From UBA1429 sp964482225 (lineage in GTDB: Bacteria; Chloroflexota; Anaerolineae; UBA1429), in contig CAYZWT010000005.1 in assembly GCA_964482225.1 (NCBI GenBank), forward strand, positions 1 to 64,000: a stretch of DNA of 64,000 nt. The letters are read 5' to 3'. Every line of letters starts with the position of its first letter. Position 1 is the first letter of the stretch. The notes beneath the pieces were generated by a model. It did no database searches. It had not been told where the DNA came from and saw only the letters and a list, made by a program, of their open reading frames with translations. Shown in pieces: positions 35,801-44,100 of the stretch. The position numbers and the translations under genes were made by a program.

Positions 35801-36925
35801 GTGGGTCTGGCGCCGGTGGCCCCCGGCGAGCGCAGCCTGGCCGCCCCGTTCCTCGAGATCTGGGGCCTCTTTGTCTATCTTTTGCTCGGCGCCCAGGGAT
35901 GGGGCTTGGCGCGGCTGTGGGCGCGGCGGCAACCGATGGCGCGGGCCGCCGCCGGGGTGGGCGCGGCGGCCCTGGCCGGCGGCGCGGCCCTGTTGCTGGC
36001 GGGACCATACGCCTGGCCCGGGCTGGCGCTGCTCTTGCTGCCCACGGCGATCCTGTGCGGGGCGGCCCTGGGGCGGCGCTCTTTTCTGCCCTGGCTGCTG
36101 GTCGCGGCGGCCCAGTGCGCGCTGCTGGGCATCGAGTTCATCTATCTGGCCGACTTTCTCGCGGGCTCTGAGTGGCGGCGCATGAACACCGTGTTCAAGT
36201 TCTCGCTGCAAGCCTGGCTCTTGCTGGCGATTGGCCTGGGGGCGCTGCTGCCCCGGCTCTTGCGCAGGCGCGGGGGCTGGCCCGGCGCGGCCCAGGGCGT
36301 GTGGAGCGCGGGGGCCGGGCTGCTGCTGGCCGCCTCCCTGGTCTACCCCATCCTCGCCGCGCCCGCCCGGGTGGCCGAGCGCTTTGACAGCGGCTCGCCG
36401 CCCATCGGCACCCTGGATGGCACGGCCTATATGGACGATGCAGTCTACTACTGGCCCGGAGCCGATAGCCCCATCGCGCTGCGCCACGACCGCGAGGCCA
36501 TCGCCTGGCTGTGGGAGCATGTGCAGGGGACGCCGGTGCTGGCCGAGGCGCCTGTGGGGTTCTACCGCGAGGGCGGGCTGCGGGTGAGCTCCTACACGGG
36601 GCTGCCTACCCTGGTGGGCGCCCATCAGTACGAGCAACGCCCCTGGGAGATGGCGGCGGCGCGCCAAAGGGATGCCGAACGCATCTACCAGACCCAGGAT
36701 GCCCGCGAGTTGGGCGAGTTGCTGGCGCGCCATCAGGTGCGCTATATCTATGTGGGGCCGCTGGAGCGTGCGCTCTATCCTGCCGCCCCCGACAAGTTCG
36801 AGGCCCTGGCCGAGGCGGGCGCTTTGGAGCGCGTGTATCGCAACGAGCAGGTGGATATCTACCGAGTGCCCGATCCGCCCGTTGGGGGCGCGCCCCTGAC
36901 GGCAGACCCAGGAGGGACGGGATAG
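29885..36925 (+). CDS. Giant membrane protein: GT39-like module fused to two Chlor_Arch_YYY (DUF2298) domains
   Basis: 2346 residues, the largest gene here. Residues ~1-640 form a GT-C module with HPDER (Asp58-Glu59) and a soluble tail, YIVLSSNRLYGSIPRLPTRY, paralogous to the product of 22657-24531. Two YYY domains follow, at about 660-1510 and 1560-2340. Each has the FGGEK- or GGEK-type block, PPYDP...FAGG, the LNYYY motif (Tyr843-845; Tyr1724-1727), INEFPFF followed by DLHAH or DLHPH, RMNTVFKF, and a soluble end (YVGELERAYYP; YVGPLERALYP). TIGR03662 members are integral membrane proteins of unknown function. No TPR repeats, reported for other two-copy members, are visible. The reading frame is unbroken. 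Confidence 0.88.
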   Translation: MTDQSAIANQSEPPGAKAASPRSVGRLTALLLAAILLLGGALRFVGLNWDEDQHLHPDERFLTMVENSLAWPSSLGEYFDTEANPLNPYNRGFGAYVYGLLPLVVAKFLGQLTGLTGYGGVFLVGRAMSGALDLGSVLLVFLIGRRLYGERAGLLGALLAALSVLNIQNAHFFTVDAMTTFFVTLALFFAVRVAQGEGWVSIVGLGLAFGLAVSCKISVLTFLLVIGLAALVRVFARPPAEARPRPPAGAVRYLQLGPWRVSLRVERDPAERLTATDALLWRLLIAGLIVACVAFIAFWAFRVAQPQAFTGPGLLGLRINPRWLEDMRYIQKLVGGEIDYPPSHQWAARAPVLYMLQNLALWGVGLPLGLAIWAAWGLMAVQIYRRNRWEHLLPWVWMTLTFFYQSVQFVKTVRYLLPIYPTMALMAGYGLCWLWGRAARARWPLKAAARGAVVAVALGTALWALAFAGIYTRPVTRVAASRWIYQNIPPGSSLSFELWDDPLPLNLDGNIGDQVYDTVRMDLYWEDTPEKRQEFYRWLEQVGYIVLSSNRLYGSIPRLPTRYPMTTRYYEALFSGELGFDLLAEFTSRPRLFGIEIADDDADETFTVYDHPKVLIYQKRDDFDLARVRALFDDLELERVVRIMPRQVTAAPNNLMLDVGVWQAQRQSGSWSALFDRSDLANRYPALFWGLALIALGLAGFPLLFPVLRRLPDGGYGLAKTAGFLLLGYLPWMAASARLLLFAPGTVVAALGLLLAAAGAAAWAQRRALLAFVRARWRALVAGELLFWAFFVALLLIRRGNPDLWHPVMGGEKPMDLAYLNAILKSSHFPPYDPWFAGGYLNYYYWGWVPVASLIQLTGIAPTTAYNLALPTLFALLAGGVASVVGRLLLAQGDEVGWFPRRLRYGLLGALLVCAAGNLGQLRLLWGGFSDVGQRLAGGVAATIPGRAWQALRGLWAVAAQGEALAFRPEWWYWNASRVMGHGEINEFPFFSFLYGDLHAHLMAMPLAVLALGLAVALVGREARRATGARGLLRRVDWALLWHILWLGLALGALWCANSWDYPTYTGIALAALALRALTTRPLDRRALAGLALRAIAVVGLSRLLYQPFHAHFGMAYGSIEPWKGERTALGDYLLIHLPFLFVLGSYLLWAARKTIQRSPWYRSLRLGLASQARYMRAQRLRWVLVRRPTLAYTLGWAGLTLAAMLAVLLMLLGAWPTLLALLLLALGAIALLAPGAEPKRRLLALLIGVGLALTLAVEWVVLKGDIGRMNTVFKFYLQTWILWGVASAAALGLLLARRAPARPWRRWWRIALAALLVGMATYPALATPAKLRDRWGVEMAPTLDGMAYMDVARYHDQGQELTLAHDAQAIRWLQEHVLGTPVILEANTPLYRWGGRVSVYTGLPTIIGWDWHQRQQRVALSGLVVDWRLQDLRELYETTSIERAAELLARYQVGLVYVGELERAYYPVEGLDKFEAMVGQQVDVVYRQGLVTIYRVLGAGARLAQPRQESSWADALGDWWARYWLPSSVAAQAPQEPEPLMLDGPVEELPVVDGRGWNKAAGDSTPLAVLSWWLALLLIGLAAWPVAAALLPGQLDRGYLLARGLGLLLVGYLLWMGASLRLFRNDLAAALGVLAFVALAAWGLLGRAWRGPSPLRWGPLLRAEALFSGAFLLWVGLRILNPDLWQPWFGGEKMMEMAMLNAVSKSAYMPPYDPYFAGGMLNYYYYGYLLALLPMRLSGLAPEVGFNLAVPTFFALTVAHAYWLGGRALGCSAARRWAGAAATLLAVGIGNLSGAGQLLQPVLAAGCPGGAQGLGQRLLCLGRGLGPALRGDLSPPVFDYWYRGTRIIPYTINEFPFFTFLFADLHPHLMAMPFGLLALALATPLLDRERPGPARRIGLCVALALCLGALGAANTWDLPIYLLVVAAILAAQGYRAGGLKGAAIGCALALGVGLAALLAYAPFYRHYQPQYVGLAPVAPGERSLAAPFLEIWGLFVYLLLGAQGWGLARLWARRQPMARAAAGVGAAALAGGAALLLAGPYAWPGLALLLLPTAILCGAALGRRSFLPWLLVAAAQCALLGIEFIYLADFLAGSEWRRMNTVFKFSLQAWLLLAIGLGALLPRLLRRRGGWPGAAQGVWSAGAGLLLAASLVYPILAAPARVAERFDSGSPPIGTLDGTAYMDDAVYYWPGADSPIALRHDREAIAWLWEHVQGTPVLAEAPVGFYREGGLRVSSYTGLPTLVGAHQYEQRPWEMAAARQRDAERIYQTQDARELGELLARHQVRYIYVGPLERALYPAAPDKFEALAEAGALERVYRNEQVDIYRVPDPPVGGAPLTADPGGTG

Positions 36926-36926
36926 C

Positions 36927-39344
36927 ATGTGGCTGTTGCAGACGCTACGCTGGTGGGCGCTGGTCGAGGTGATCGGGTTGCTGGCGCTGCCCCTGGCCGT
37001 CAAGCTGTTGCGTTTTTTGCCGGAGCGGGGCGTGTCCTTTCGGCGACCCCTGGGCTTGCTGCTGGGCGGGGCGTTCTACTGGCTGCTGGTGACCCTGGGC
37101 CTGCTGCACAATACGGCGGCGGGGGCGGGCGCGGCGCTGCTCCTCGTCGGGGGGCTTTCTCTGGCCGCCGCCTGGGGCCAGCGCTGCCTGATCCGGCGCG
37201 AGCTGGCGCGCCTGCGGGGCTATGTCATTCTGGAGGCGGGCGTATTCCTGCTGGCGCTGCTGGCCTGGAGCTTTTTCCGGGCTCACAACCCCGAGATCGC
37301 CGCCACCGAAAAGCCGATGGAGTACGCCTTTCTCAACGGCATCCTGCGCAGCCCCACCTTTCCGCCCCGAGATCCTTGGCTGGCCGGGTATGGCATCAGC
37401 TACTACTATTTTGGCTACCTGCTGATGGCCATGCTGACCCTGCTCTCGGGGCTGCCCAGCGCCGTCACGTTCAACCTGACGGGCACGCTGCTGCTGGCCC
37501 TGACGGTGAGCGGCAGCCTGGGGCTGGTGTACAACCTGGTTTGCGCGGCCCGCGACGCCAATGGAGCGCCCAGGCGTGGCGTCTCGCGCGCAGGGGCGCT
37601 CCTGGGGCTGCTGGGGGCCACGCTGGCGGCCGTGATGGGCAACCTGGTGGGTCTGCTGGAGTTGATCCGCGCCCGGGGCTGGGGCGGCGCCGCCTTTTGG
37701 CAGTTTTGGGACGTGCGCGGGCTGGGCGCCAGCGCGCCCAGCCCCACCTGGTATCCAGAGCCCGGGTGGTGGTGGCGCGCCTCGCGGGTGATCCACAACC
37801 GCGATCTGGCGGGCAATATCGTCGAGGTGATCTCCGAGTTCCCCTTCTTTAGCTTTTTGCTGGGGGACAACCATCCCCACGTGCTGGCGCTGCCCTTTGT
37901 CCTGCTGGCCCTGGCCCTGGCGCTGAACCTGTTGCTCAGCCGCGACGAGGGCCAGGATGCAGGCGCCCTGGCGGGGCTGGGGTCGCCCCCCGCGCTGCTG
38001 CGCAGCGGGCTGGGGCGCGCCCTGGCCGGGCTGTGGGGCGGCGGCGCCTATGAGCTGTTGCTTTGGGGCGTGATCCTGGGGGCGTTGGGGTTCCTGAACA
38101 CCTGGGACTATCCCATTTATCTGGCTCTCTTTGTGGCCGCCTATGCCCTGCTTGCCTACAGGCGGGGCGCAGCGCCTTGGGGCTGGCTGGCGCGGGCGGC
38201 CCAGATGGGCGCGGCGCTGCTGGCCGTCGGGCTGCTGGCCTACCTGCCCTTTTACCTGGGCTTTCGCTCCCAGGCCGGGGGCATCGGCCTGGTGCCCGCG
38301 TATACCAAGACCCCCTGGCAACAGTTCGCGCTGATGTTCGGCGTCCAGCTCGTGGTATTGAGCGGACTCTTGGCGGTCCAACTGGGCGCCCTCTGGCGCA
38401 ACCGGCGTATCTGTCCTCCTCCCTGGTCCGGCATCCTTTGGGAAGCAGCGTGCTGGATCCCGGCGGTGGCCGTGGCCCTGCTGGGCTGGTACACGGCGGC
38501 CCTGGGCCTGTTTCTCCTGGGGTTGAGCGGCGGCTTGCTGCTCTGGGGCAGCGCGGCGCACGCCCAGGACGGCGATGAGGCGACACCTGCGAACGTCCCC
38601 GAAGCGCCAATGGCCCTGCTCATGGCCACCGTGGGGCTGGCCCTGGTGGTCAGCGTCGAGTTTGTGTTTTTGCGCGACGTTTTCGGGACGCGCATGAACA
38701 CCGTGTTCAAGTTCTATTACCAGGGCTGGCTGTTGCTGAGCCTGGCGGCAGCCTATGGCGTCTATCACGTGTGGGTTGCGGCGCGCCGGGCACGCTGGCA
38801 TGGGCGCATCGCTGCGGGCCTCTGGGCCACGGCCAGTGCGCTGCTGATCCTGGCCGGGCTGACCTATCCCGCTGCGGCCACGGTCAGCAAGGCCGACGCC
38901 TTTCGCGGCGCGCCCACGCTGGACGGGGCGCGCTATCTGGCCCAGCAGCGGCCCGACGAGTATGCCGCCATCCAGTGGCTACAGGAGCACGCCCCGCCCG
39001 ACGCCGTGTTGGTGGAGGCGCCCGGCGGGAGTTATACCGTCTACAACAGGATCTCGGCCCACACGGGCATCCCGACGTTGTTGGGGTGGGGCAGCCACCA
39101 GCTTCAATGGCGCGGCAGCTATGCGATCCCGGGGGCCCGCGAGCCAGATATCGAGGCCATCTACCGGGGGCGCGATCCTGCTGCGACGCTACAGGTCTTG
39201 CAGCGGTATGGCGTGGACTATGTGATCGTTGGCCCCCTGGAGCGCGCCTATGGCGCGGACGCGACCACCCTGGACAAGCTGGAGCGCCTGATGGCGCCGG
39301 TGTACGCCAACGAGAGCATCGTGATCTATGCGCGCACATGGTGA
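36927..39344 (+). CDS. Chlor_Arch_YYY domain membrane protein (TIGR03662/DUF2298)
   Basis: 805 residues, the usual size of single-domain members. It begins 1 nt after the stop of the giant gene, with GGAGGGACGGG before the ATG, so the two are translationally linked. Motifs in order: ATEKPMEYAFLNGIL, PPRDPWLAG, the YYY triplet (Tyr159-161), VISEFPFFSFLLGDNHPH with Asp314, TRMNTVFKFYYQGW near 590, SAHTGIPTLLGWGSHQ, and the end YVIVGPLERAYG. About fourteen or more membrane segments. Function is unknown; the soluble C-terminus resembles those of the GT39-like proteins next door. Confidence 0.9.
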   Translation: MWLLQTLRWWALVEVIGLLALPLAVKLLRFLPERGVSFRRPLGLLLGGAFYWLLVTLGLLHNTAAGAGAALLLVGGLSLAAAWGQRCLIRRELARLRGYVILEAGVFLLALLAWSFFRAHNPEIAATEKPMEYAFLNGILRSPTFPPRDPWLAGYGISYYYFGYLLMAMLTLLSGLPSAVTFNLTGTLLLALTVSGSLGLVYNLVCAARDANGAPRRGVSRAGALLGLLGATLAAVMGNLVGLLELIRARGWGGAAFWQFWDVRGLGASAPSPTWYPEPGWWWRASRVIHNRDLAGNIVEVISEFPFFSFLLGDNHPHVLALPFVLLALALALNLLLSRDEGQDAGALAGLGSPPALLRSGLGRALAGLWGGGAYELLLWGVILGALGFLNTWDYPIYLALFVAAYALLAYRRGAAPWGWLARAAQMGAALLAVGLLAYLPFYLGFRSQAGGIGLVPAYTKTPWQQFALMFGVQLVVLSGLLAVQLGALWRNRRICPPPWSGILWEAACWIPAVAVALLGWYTAALGLFLLGLSGGLLLWGSAAHAQDGDEATPANVPEAPMALLMATVGLALVVSVEFVFLRDVFGTRMNTVFKFYYQGWLLLSLAAAYGVYHVWVAARRARWHGRIAAGLWATASALLILAGLTYPAAATVSKADAFRGAPTLDGARYLAQQRPDEYAAIQWLQEHAPPDAVLVEAPGGSYTVYNRISAHTGIPTLLGWGSHQLQWRGSYAIPGAREPDIEAIYRGRDPAATLQVLQRYGVDYVIVGPLERAYGADATTLDKLERLMAPVYANESIVIYARTW

Positions 39345-39383
39345 GAGTCAGGCTGCGTGCGGGCAGCTTGGCCTGCCGACTTG

Positions 39384-39394
39384 TGCTATAATCC
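39384..39394 (+). promoter_or_regulatory. Extended -10 promoter element before the third GT39-like gene
   Basis: TATAAT (39387-39392) preceded by TGC and followed by CC, the same TGCTATAATCC block as at 24693-24703. No good -35 is found at 16-18 nt; TTGGCC (39368-39373) is too close. Extended -10 promoters can work without a -35. It lies 37 nt before the ATG at 39429. Confidence 0.5.
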
Positions 39395-39428
39395 CTTTCA
39401 GCATATATCCCACGAGGATAGGTTGGTG

Positions 39429-41165
39429 ATGGAGCCAGAGAACATGGCCATCGAGGCCCGTCAGTCCGAACCCAGCGTTTTGGCTCACCTGACCGTGGAG
39501 CGCGCCCTCTATGGCGGGCTGTTCTTGGCGGGCCTGCTCGTGCGGTTGGCAGCGCTGGGGCGCGCGCCTCTGCTGGCGGAAGAACTGCCCACGGCCCTGG
39601 CCGCGTGGCGCGCGCTGCAAGGCGTTGCGCCCGGCGCCACGGGCTATGCCCCGCTGCTCCTCAATGTTCAGGCGGCGCTGTTCGTCTTGCGCGCTGGCCC
39701 ATTCGCCGTGCGGCTGCTGCCCGCCCTGGCGGGCGCCCTGTTGGTCGTGCTGCCCTGGCTGGGCCGCAGAATCCTGGGCCGCACGGGGGCTCTGGCCGCG
39801 GCTGCATTGTTGGCCTTTTCGCCTGGCTGGGTCTATGCCGGGCGGGTTGCCGATGGTGCGTTGCTCTCGGTGGCCCTGGGAGCCGCCTCTCTCGCCCTGG
39901 GTTGGCGCTATCTCGGCACAGGCGAACGGCGCGATGTGCGCCTGGCCGCCGTGGCGCTGGCGGCCAGCCTGACGGCGGGCGCTGCCATCTATACGGCGCT
40001 CACGGCCATAGCGCTGCTGGGGATCCTCTGGTGGGGCCGCGCCTCGGCGGGGCGGCGCGCGTTGTTGGCCGAACGTCTGCGGGCGGCAGGCAGAGCCAAG
40101 GCGCCCCTGTTGTTCGCCCTGGCCCTGCCTGCCCTGGCGACGGCCCTGTGGCTCAACCCCGGCGGGCTGGGAGCGGTGGCCGATCTGGCGGGGGCATGGG
40201 TGGGGGCGCTGGCCCCAGGGCGCACGGACTTGCCCTGGCACCACCTTTTACGCGTGCTGGCGATGTACGAGCCGCTGATGCTCTTGCTGGCCGCCGTTGG
40301 GGCCTACTATGGCGTGCGAGGGCGACAGAGGCTCGAATTGGGCCTCTTGCTCTGGTTGACCTATGCTCTGCTGTTGGGTACGGCGCTCGGGCAACGCGAG
40401 CCGCGCTGGCTCCTGGGGGCGCTGTTGCCCCTGACGCTGTTGGCGGCGCGGGGCGTGCAGGCGCTATGCGAGACCGCGCCTCTGCTGGAACGTGGCGACC
40501 TGGCTCCTTTCGTGCTAGGGTTGAGCCTCCTGGGGTTCGCCCATCTCCAGTTCGCCTATTACGCGAGGAGCCTCGATCTGCTCTTTGCCATCTATGGCGG
40601 CTTTAGCCTGGCAATCCTGGCCCTGGGGTTGATCGGCTATGGCATCTGGGTGCGGCCGGCGGCGGCGCGCAGAGCGGCCCTGTTGCTCGTGGCCCTTGCT
40701 CTGGCGCTGCCCAGCGTACGAGGGACGTTTGCCCTGGCCTTTGACCGGGCGAGGGACCCGTGGGAACCGCTGCTGTATCGCCCCGCATCGGCGGCGCTGG
40801 CAGGGCTGGAGCCCTTGATCGAGAGCCTATCGCTCCAGAGGGCGGGCGATGGGCGCATTGTGGATCTGTTGTACGAGGAGGGCCTCGGCCCCCAGGTGGC
40901 CTGGGCGCTGCGCGAGTACCCCAATGCCAGGGCGACAGAGCGGGTCGGCGTGCAGCCCACGGCGACTGTGCTCATCACCGGCCCGAGGACGCGCGTCGAG
41001 TGGCCCCAGGGCTATGCGGGGCAACCCTTTGTCCTGTGGGAGGAGCCCACTGATGCAGGCGAGACCTGGCCTTACCGGCTGCGCTGGCTGCTCTACCGCC
41101 AGCCTGGGCCGCAGGCGCAACGTGAGATGTTCTGGGTGTGGGTAAGGATGCCGGCGGATGGGTAA
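39429..41165 (+). CDS. GT39-like membrane protein with an altered acidic pair
   Basis: 578 residues with about eleven hydrophobic segments and a soluble C-terminal part of ~130 residues. The overall layout follows GT39 proteins, but the first loop reads LLAEELPTALAAW (Glu51-Glu52), so the expected Asp of the Asp-Glu pair is Ala50 or Glu51. It may be a divergent transferase or a non-catalytic partner. ATG 39429 follows AGGATAGG. It overlaps the next gene by 8 nt. Confidence 0.68.
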   Translation: MEPENMAIEARQSEPSVLAHLTVERALYGGLFLAGLLVRLAALGRAPLLAEELPTALAAWRALQGVAPGATGYAPLLLNVQAALFVLRAGPFAVRLLPALAGALLVVLPWLGRRILGRTGALAAAALLAFSPGWVYAGRVADGALLSVALGAASLALGWRYLGTGERRDVRLAAVALAASLTAGAAIYTALTAIALLGILWWGRASAGRRALLAERLRAAGRAKAPLLFALALPALATALWLNPGGLGAVADLAGAWVGALAPGRTDLPWHHLLRVLAMYEPLMLLLAAVGAYYGVRGRQRLELGLLLWLTYALLLGTALGQREPRWLLGALLPLTLLAARGVQALCETAPLLERGDLAPFVLGLSLLGFAHLQFAYYARSLDLLFAIYGGFSLAILALGLIGYGIWVRPAAARRAALLLVALALALPSVRGTFALAFDRARDPWEPLLYRPASAALAGLEPLIESLSLQRAGDGRIVDLLYEEGLGPQVAWALREYPNARATERVGVQPTATVLITGPRTRVEWPQGYAGQPFVLWEEPTDAGETWPYRLRWLLYRQPGPQAQREMFWVWVRMPADG

Positions 41166-44100
41166 TGCTATGGAGGGTGCTGTGTTAGCTGTCAATGATG
41201 TGGGAGCCCACGGCTCCTGGCTCGACCGACCGCTCATTCCCTCGTTGCGGCTGAGCCGCTGGGCGGCGATCTATGCCGCGCTCATCGTCTTGATCGTGCT
41301 GACGCGCCTCTGGGGCTTGTCGTCGCGTTCCTATAGCCACGATGAGAGCATCCACGCCTGGGAATCATGGAAGCTGTATACCGGACAGGGCTATGTGCAT
41401 AGCCCTGTCTATCACGGGCCGCTGCTGTATCACGTCACGGCCGGCGTATATGCGCTGTTCGGAGATAGCGATTTTACCGGGCGACTGGCCACTGCGTTGG
41501 GTGGGATCGCTATCGCCTTGGCGCCGCTCTTGCTGCGGCGTTGGCTGGGAACCAAGGGGCTGCTGGCGGTGACGTTGCTCATGGCCGTCTCGCCGGTGTT
41601 GATGCACCGTTCGCGATTCATCAGGCATGACCATTTCGCCATCGTCGCCAATCTGGCGCTGTTCATCGCCATCCTGTATCACCTGGAGCGCCCCAAAGCC
41701 AAGTATCTGTACGTTGCGGCGGCGGCGCTCATGCTGGGCTTTGCCGGCAAAGAGACCTCGTTCATCACCTATGCCATCTTTGGCGTGTTCGTGGCGGGAT
41801 TCATGGCCTGGGAGTGGCTGCGGGCCCGCGATTTCACCCTGGCAGGGCTGCGGCGCCTGCCCGCCTTTGATCTGGTGATCGTGATCGGCACCCTGATCCT
41901 GCCCTTTGCCTCGCCCTTTCCCATCCTGCTGCTGGGGGGCGATCCGATTGACTATAGCTCCAGCGGCATGCTCTTTTCCCTGGGGATTACCCTGGTCATG
42001 TTTGGCATTGGCGCGGGCATTGGCCTCTGGTGGAATGCGCGCCGCTGGGTGGTATGCGCCGCCATCTACTGGGGCATCTTTTTTCCCCTATTCACCACCA
42101 TGTTCACCAACGGGACAGGGGTGGCGACGGGCATTGTCGGCCAGTTGGGCTACTGGCTCTCGCAGCACGAGTTCGCCCGCGGGGGGCAGCCCTGGCACTA
42201 TTACATCGTATTGACGGGCATGTACGAGTTCCTGCCCGCGCTGTTGGCCGTGGCGGGGGCTGTGGTCTATGCGTTGTGGGGCGACCGCACGCCGGCCGCG
42301 CCCGCGCAGCCCGGGGCCGGCCGCGTTCCGTTCATGCCGTTCGTGATCGCCTGGGCGGGCCTGGCGTTCCTGCTCTATAGCTGGGCGGGCGAGAAAATGC
42401 CCTGGCTGATGATGCACATCGTTGTGCCCATGCACCTGTTGGGGGGATGGGCGCTGGGGCGTCTGCTGGACGCCGATTGGCGCGCCATCCGCGAGCGGGG
42501 CGGCCTCTGGCTGTTGCTGCTGGTGCCTCTGCTGCTGTACGTGCTGTTGCGGCTGGCAAGGCTGCGTCTTTCCGGCGGCACCACCATAGCCGATCTGAGC
42601 CAATCGGTGACATGGCTGAGCGCAGCGGTTGTGGGCGTGTTCGTGGCCTGGGCCATCGGCTGGCTCGGGGCGCGCCTGGGCCGCCGCGATGCCTGGCGCA
42701 TGATCTCGCTGGCGCTGGTGAGCGTGCTGCTGGCCTTGACGGTGCGCACCGCCTGGCGGCTGACCTTTGTCAATGGCGACTCTGCAGCCGAGCTCTTGGT
42801 GTATGCCCAGGGCGCGCCCGACGCCGGGATCGTAGCGCGCGAGATGGAGGACCTGTCGCGCCGACTGACCGGCGGCCTGCACCTCAAGATCGCCTATGAC
42901 AACGAGGTGAGCTGGCCTTTTGTCTGGTATCTGCGTAACTATGACAACGCGACCTATTTCGGCGAATCGCCGGGCGGCCCACTGGATGCCCAAGTGGTGC
43001 TGGTGGGGCTCAAGAACGAGGCCGCCGTCAAACCTTTCCTGGGCGACGACTATATCCGGCGGGAGCACCGCTTGATCTGGTGGCCCTATCAGGATTGGTA
43101 CATCAATATGCTCCAGCCTTCCTTCTGGAAAGATCTGGGCGCGCCGGAGGCGCAGCGCGCCCTGTGGGATGTGCTGTTCTATCGCAGGTGGGATCGGCCC
43201 CTCACCCAGTGGCCCTATGTGGCCAAGTTCGCCCTGTACGTGCGGCGCGACGTGGCCCAGTGGATGTGGCAGGGCGGGCCGGAGGCGCTGGGCGCCGTGG
43301 AGCCGCCCGCTGGCGAGTCCTATCTGGACAAGTGGGCGCCGCAGTCCGCGCTGGCGGCCTGGGGCAGCATGGGCGCGGGACAAGACCAACTCCGTGGCCC
43401 CAAAGGGTTGGCTGTGGATGCCGAGGGGAACGTCTATGTGGCCGATAGCCAGAACCATCGCATTCAGGTCTTGAATGCGCAGGGGGTTTTCGTGCGCCAG
43501 TGGGGCAGCCAGGGCAGCGGCCCCGGCCAATTCCAGGAGCCCTGGGGCGTGGCCGTCTCGCCTGATGGCGTCGTCTATGTGGCGGATACCTGGAACCATC
43601 GCATCCAGATCTTTAGCCGCGAAGGGGTCTACCTGAGCAGTTGGGGTTCGTTTGGCGAGGCGGGCCAGGACCTCTGGCAGGATGGCGTCTTCTATGGGCC
43701 GCGCGACCTGGCCTTTGACCGGGACGCGAACCTGTATGTGGCCGATACCGGCAACAAGCGGGTGCTCAAGTACGATCCCGAGGGTCGCTTGGTGGCGGTG
43801 GTTGGCGGCGTCGGGCAGGATCCAGGCCAATTGCAGGAGCCTGTGGGCCTGGCCATGGGGCCCGATGGTGTCGTCTATGTGGCGGATACCTGGAACCGCC
43901 GCATTCAGGCGTTCGATGCCGGGCTTGGCTATCTGCGCGAGTGGCCGGTGCGGGCCTGGGATGGCGTCTCGGTGGTCAACAAGCCCTACCTGGCGGTGGA
44001 TGCCGAGGGCCGGGTGTGGGCCACGGACCCCGAGGGCTATCGCGTGCTCGGTTTCGACGCCGCCGGCGAGCTCTTGGCTGCTTTCGGCCAATACGGGGCC

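Noticed and set aside
34619..37003. A 794-codon minus-strand open frame spanning the end of the giant gene and the next start
   Set aside because: Same low-complexity composition and no ribosome site; opposite well-supported membrane proteins.
36945..38801. A 618-codon minus-strand frame opposite the YYY gene
   Set aside because: Gln/Gly/Pro-rich translation without motifs; shadow of the real gene.
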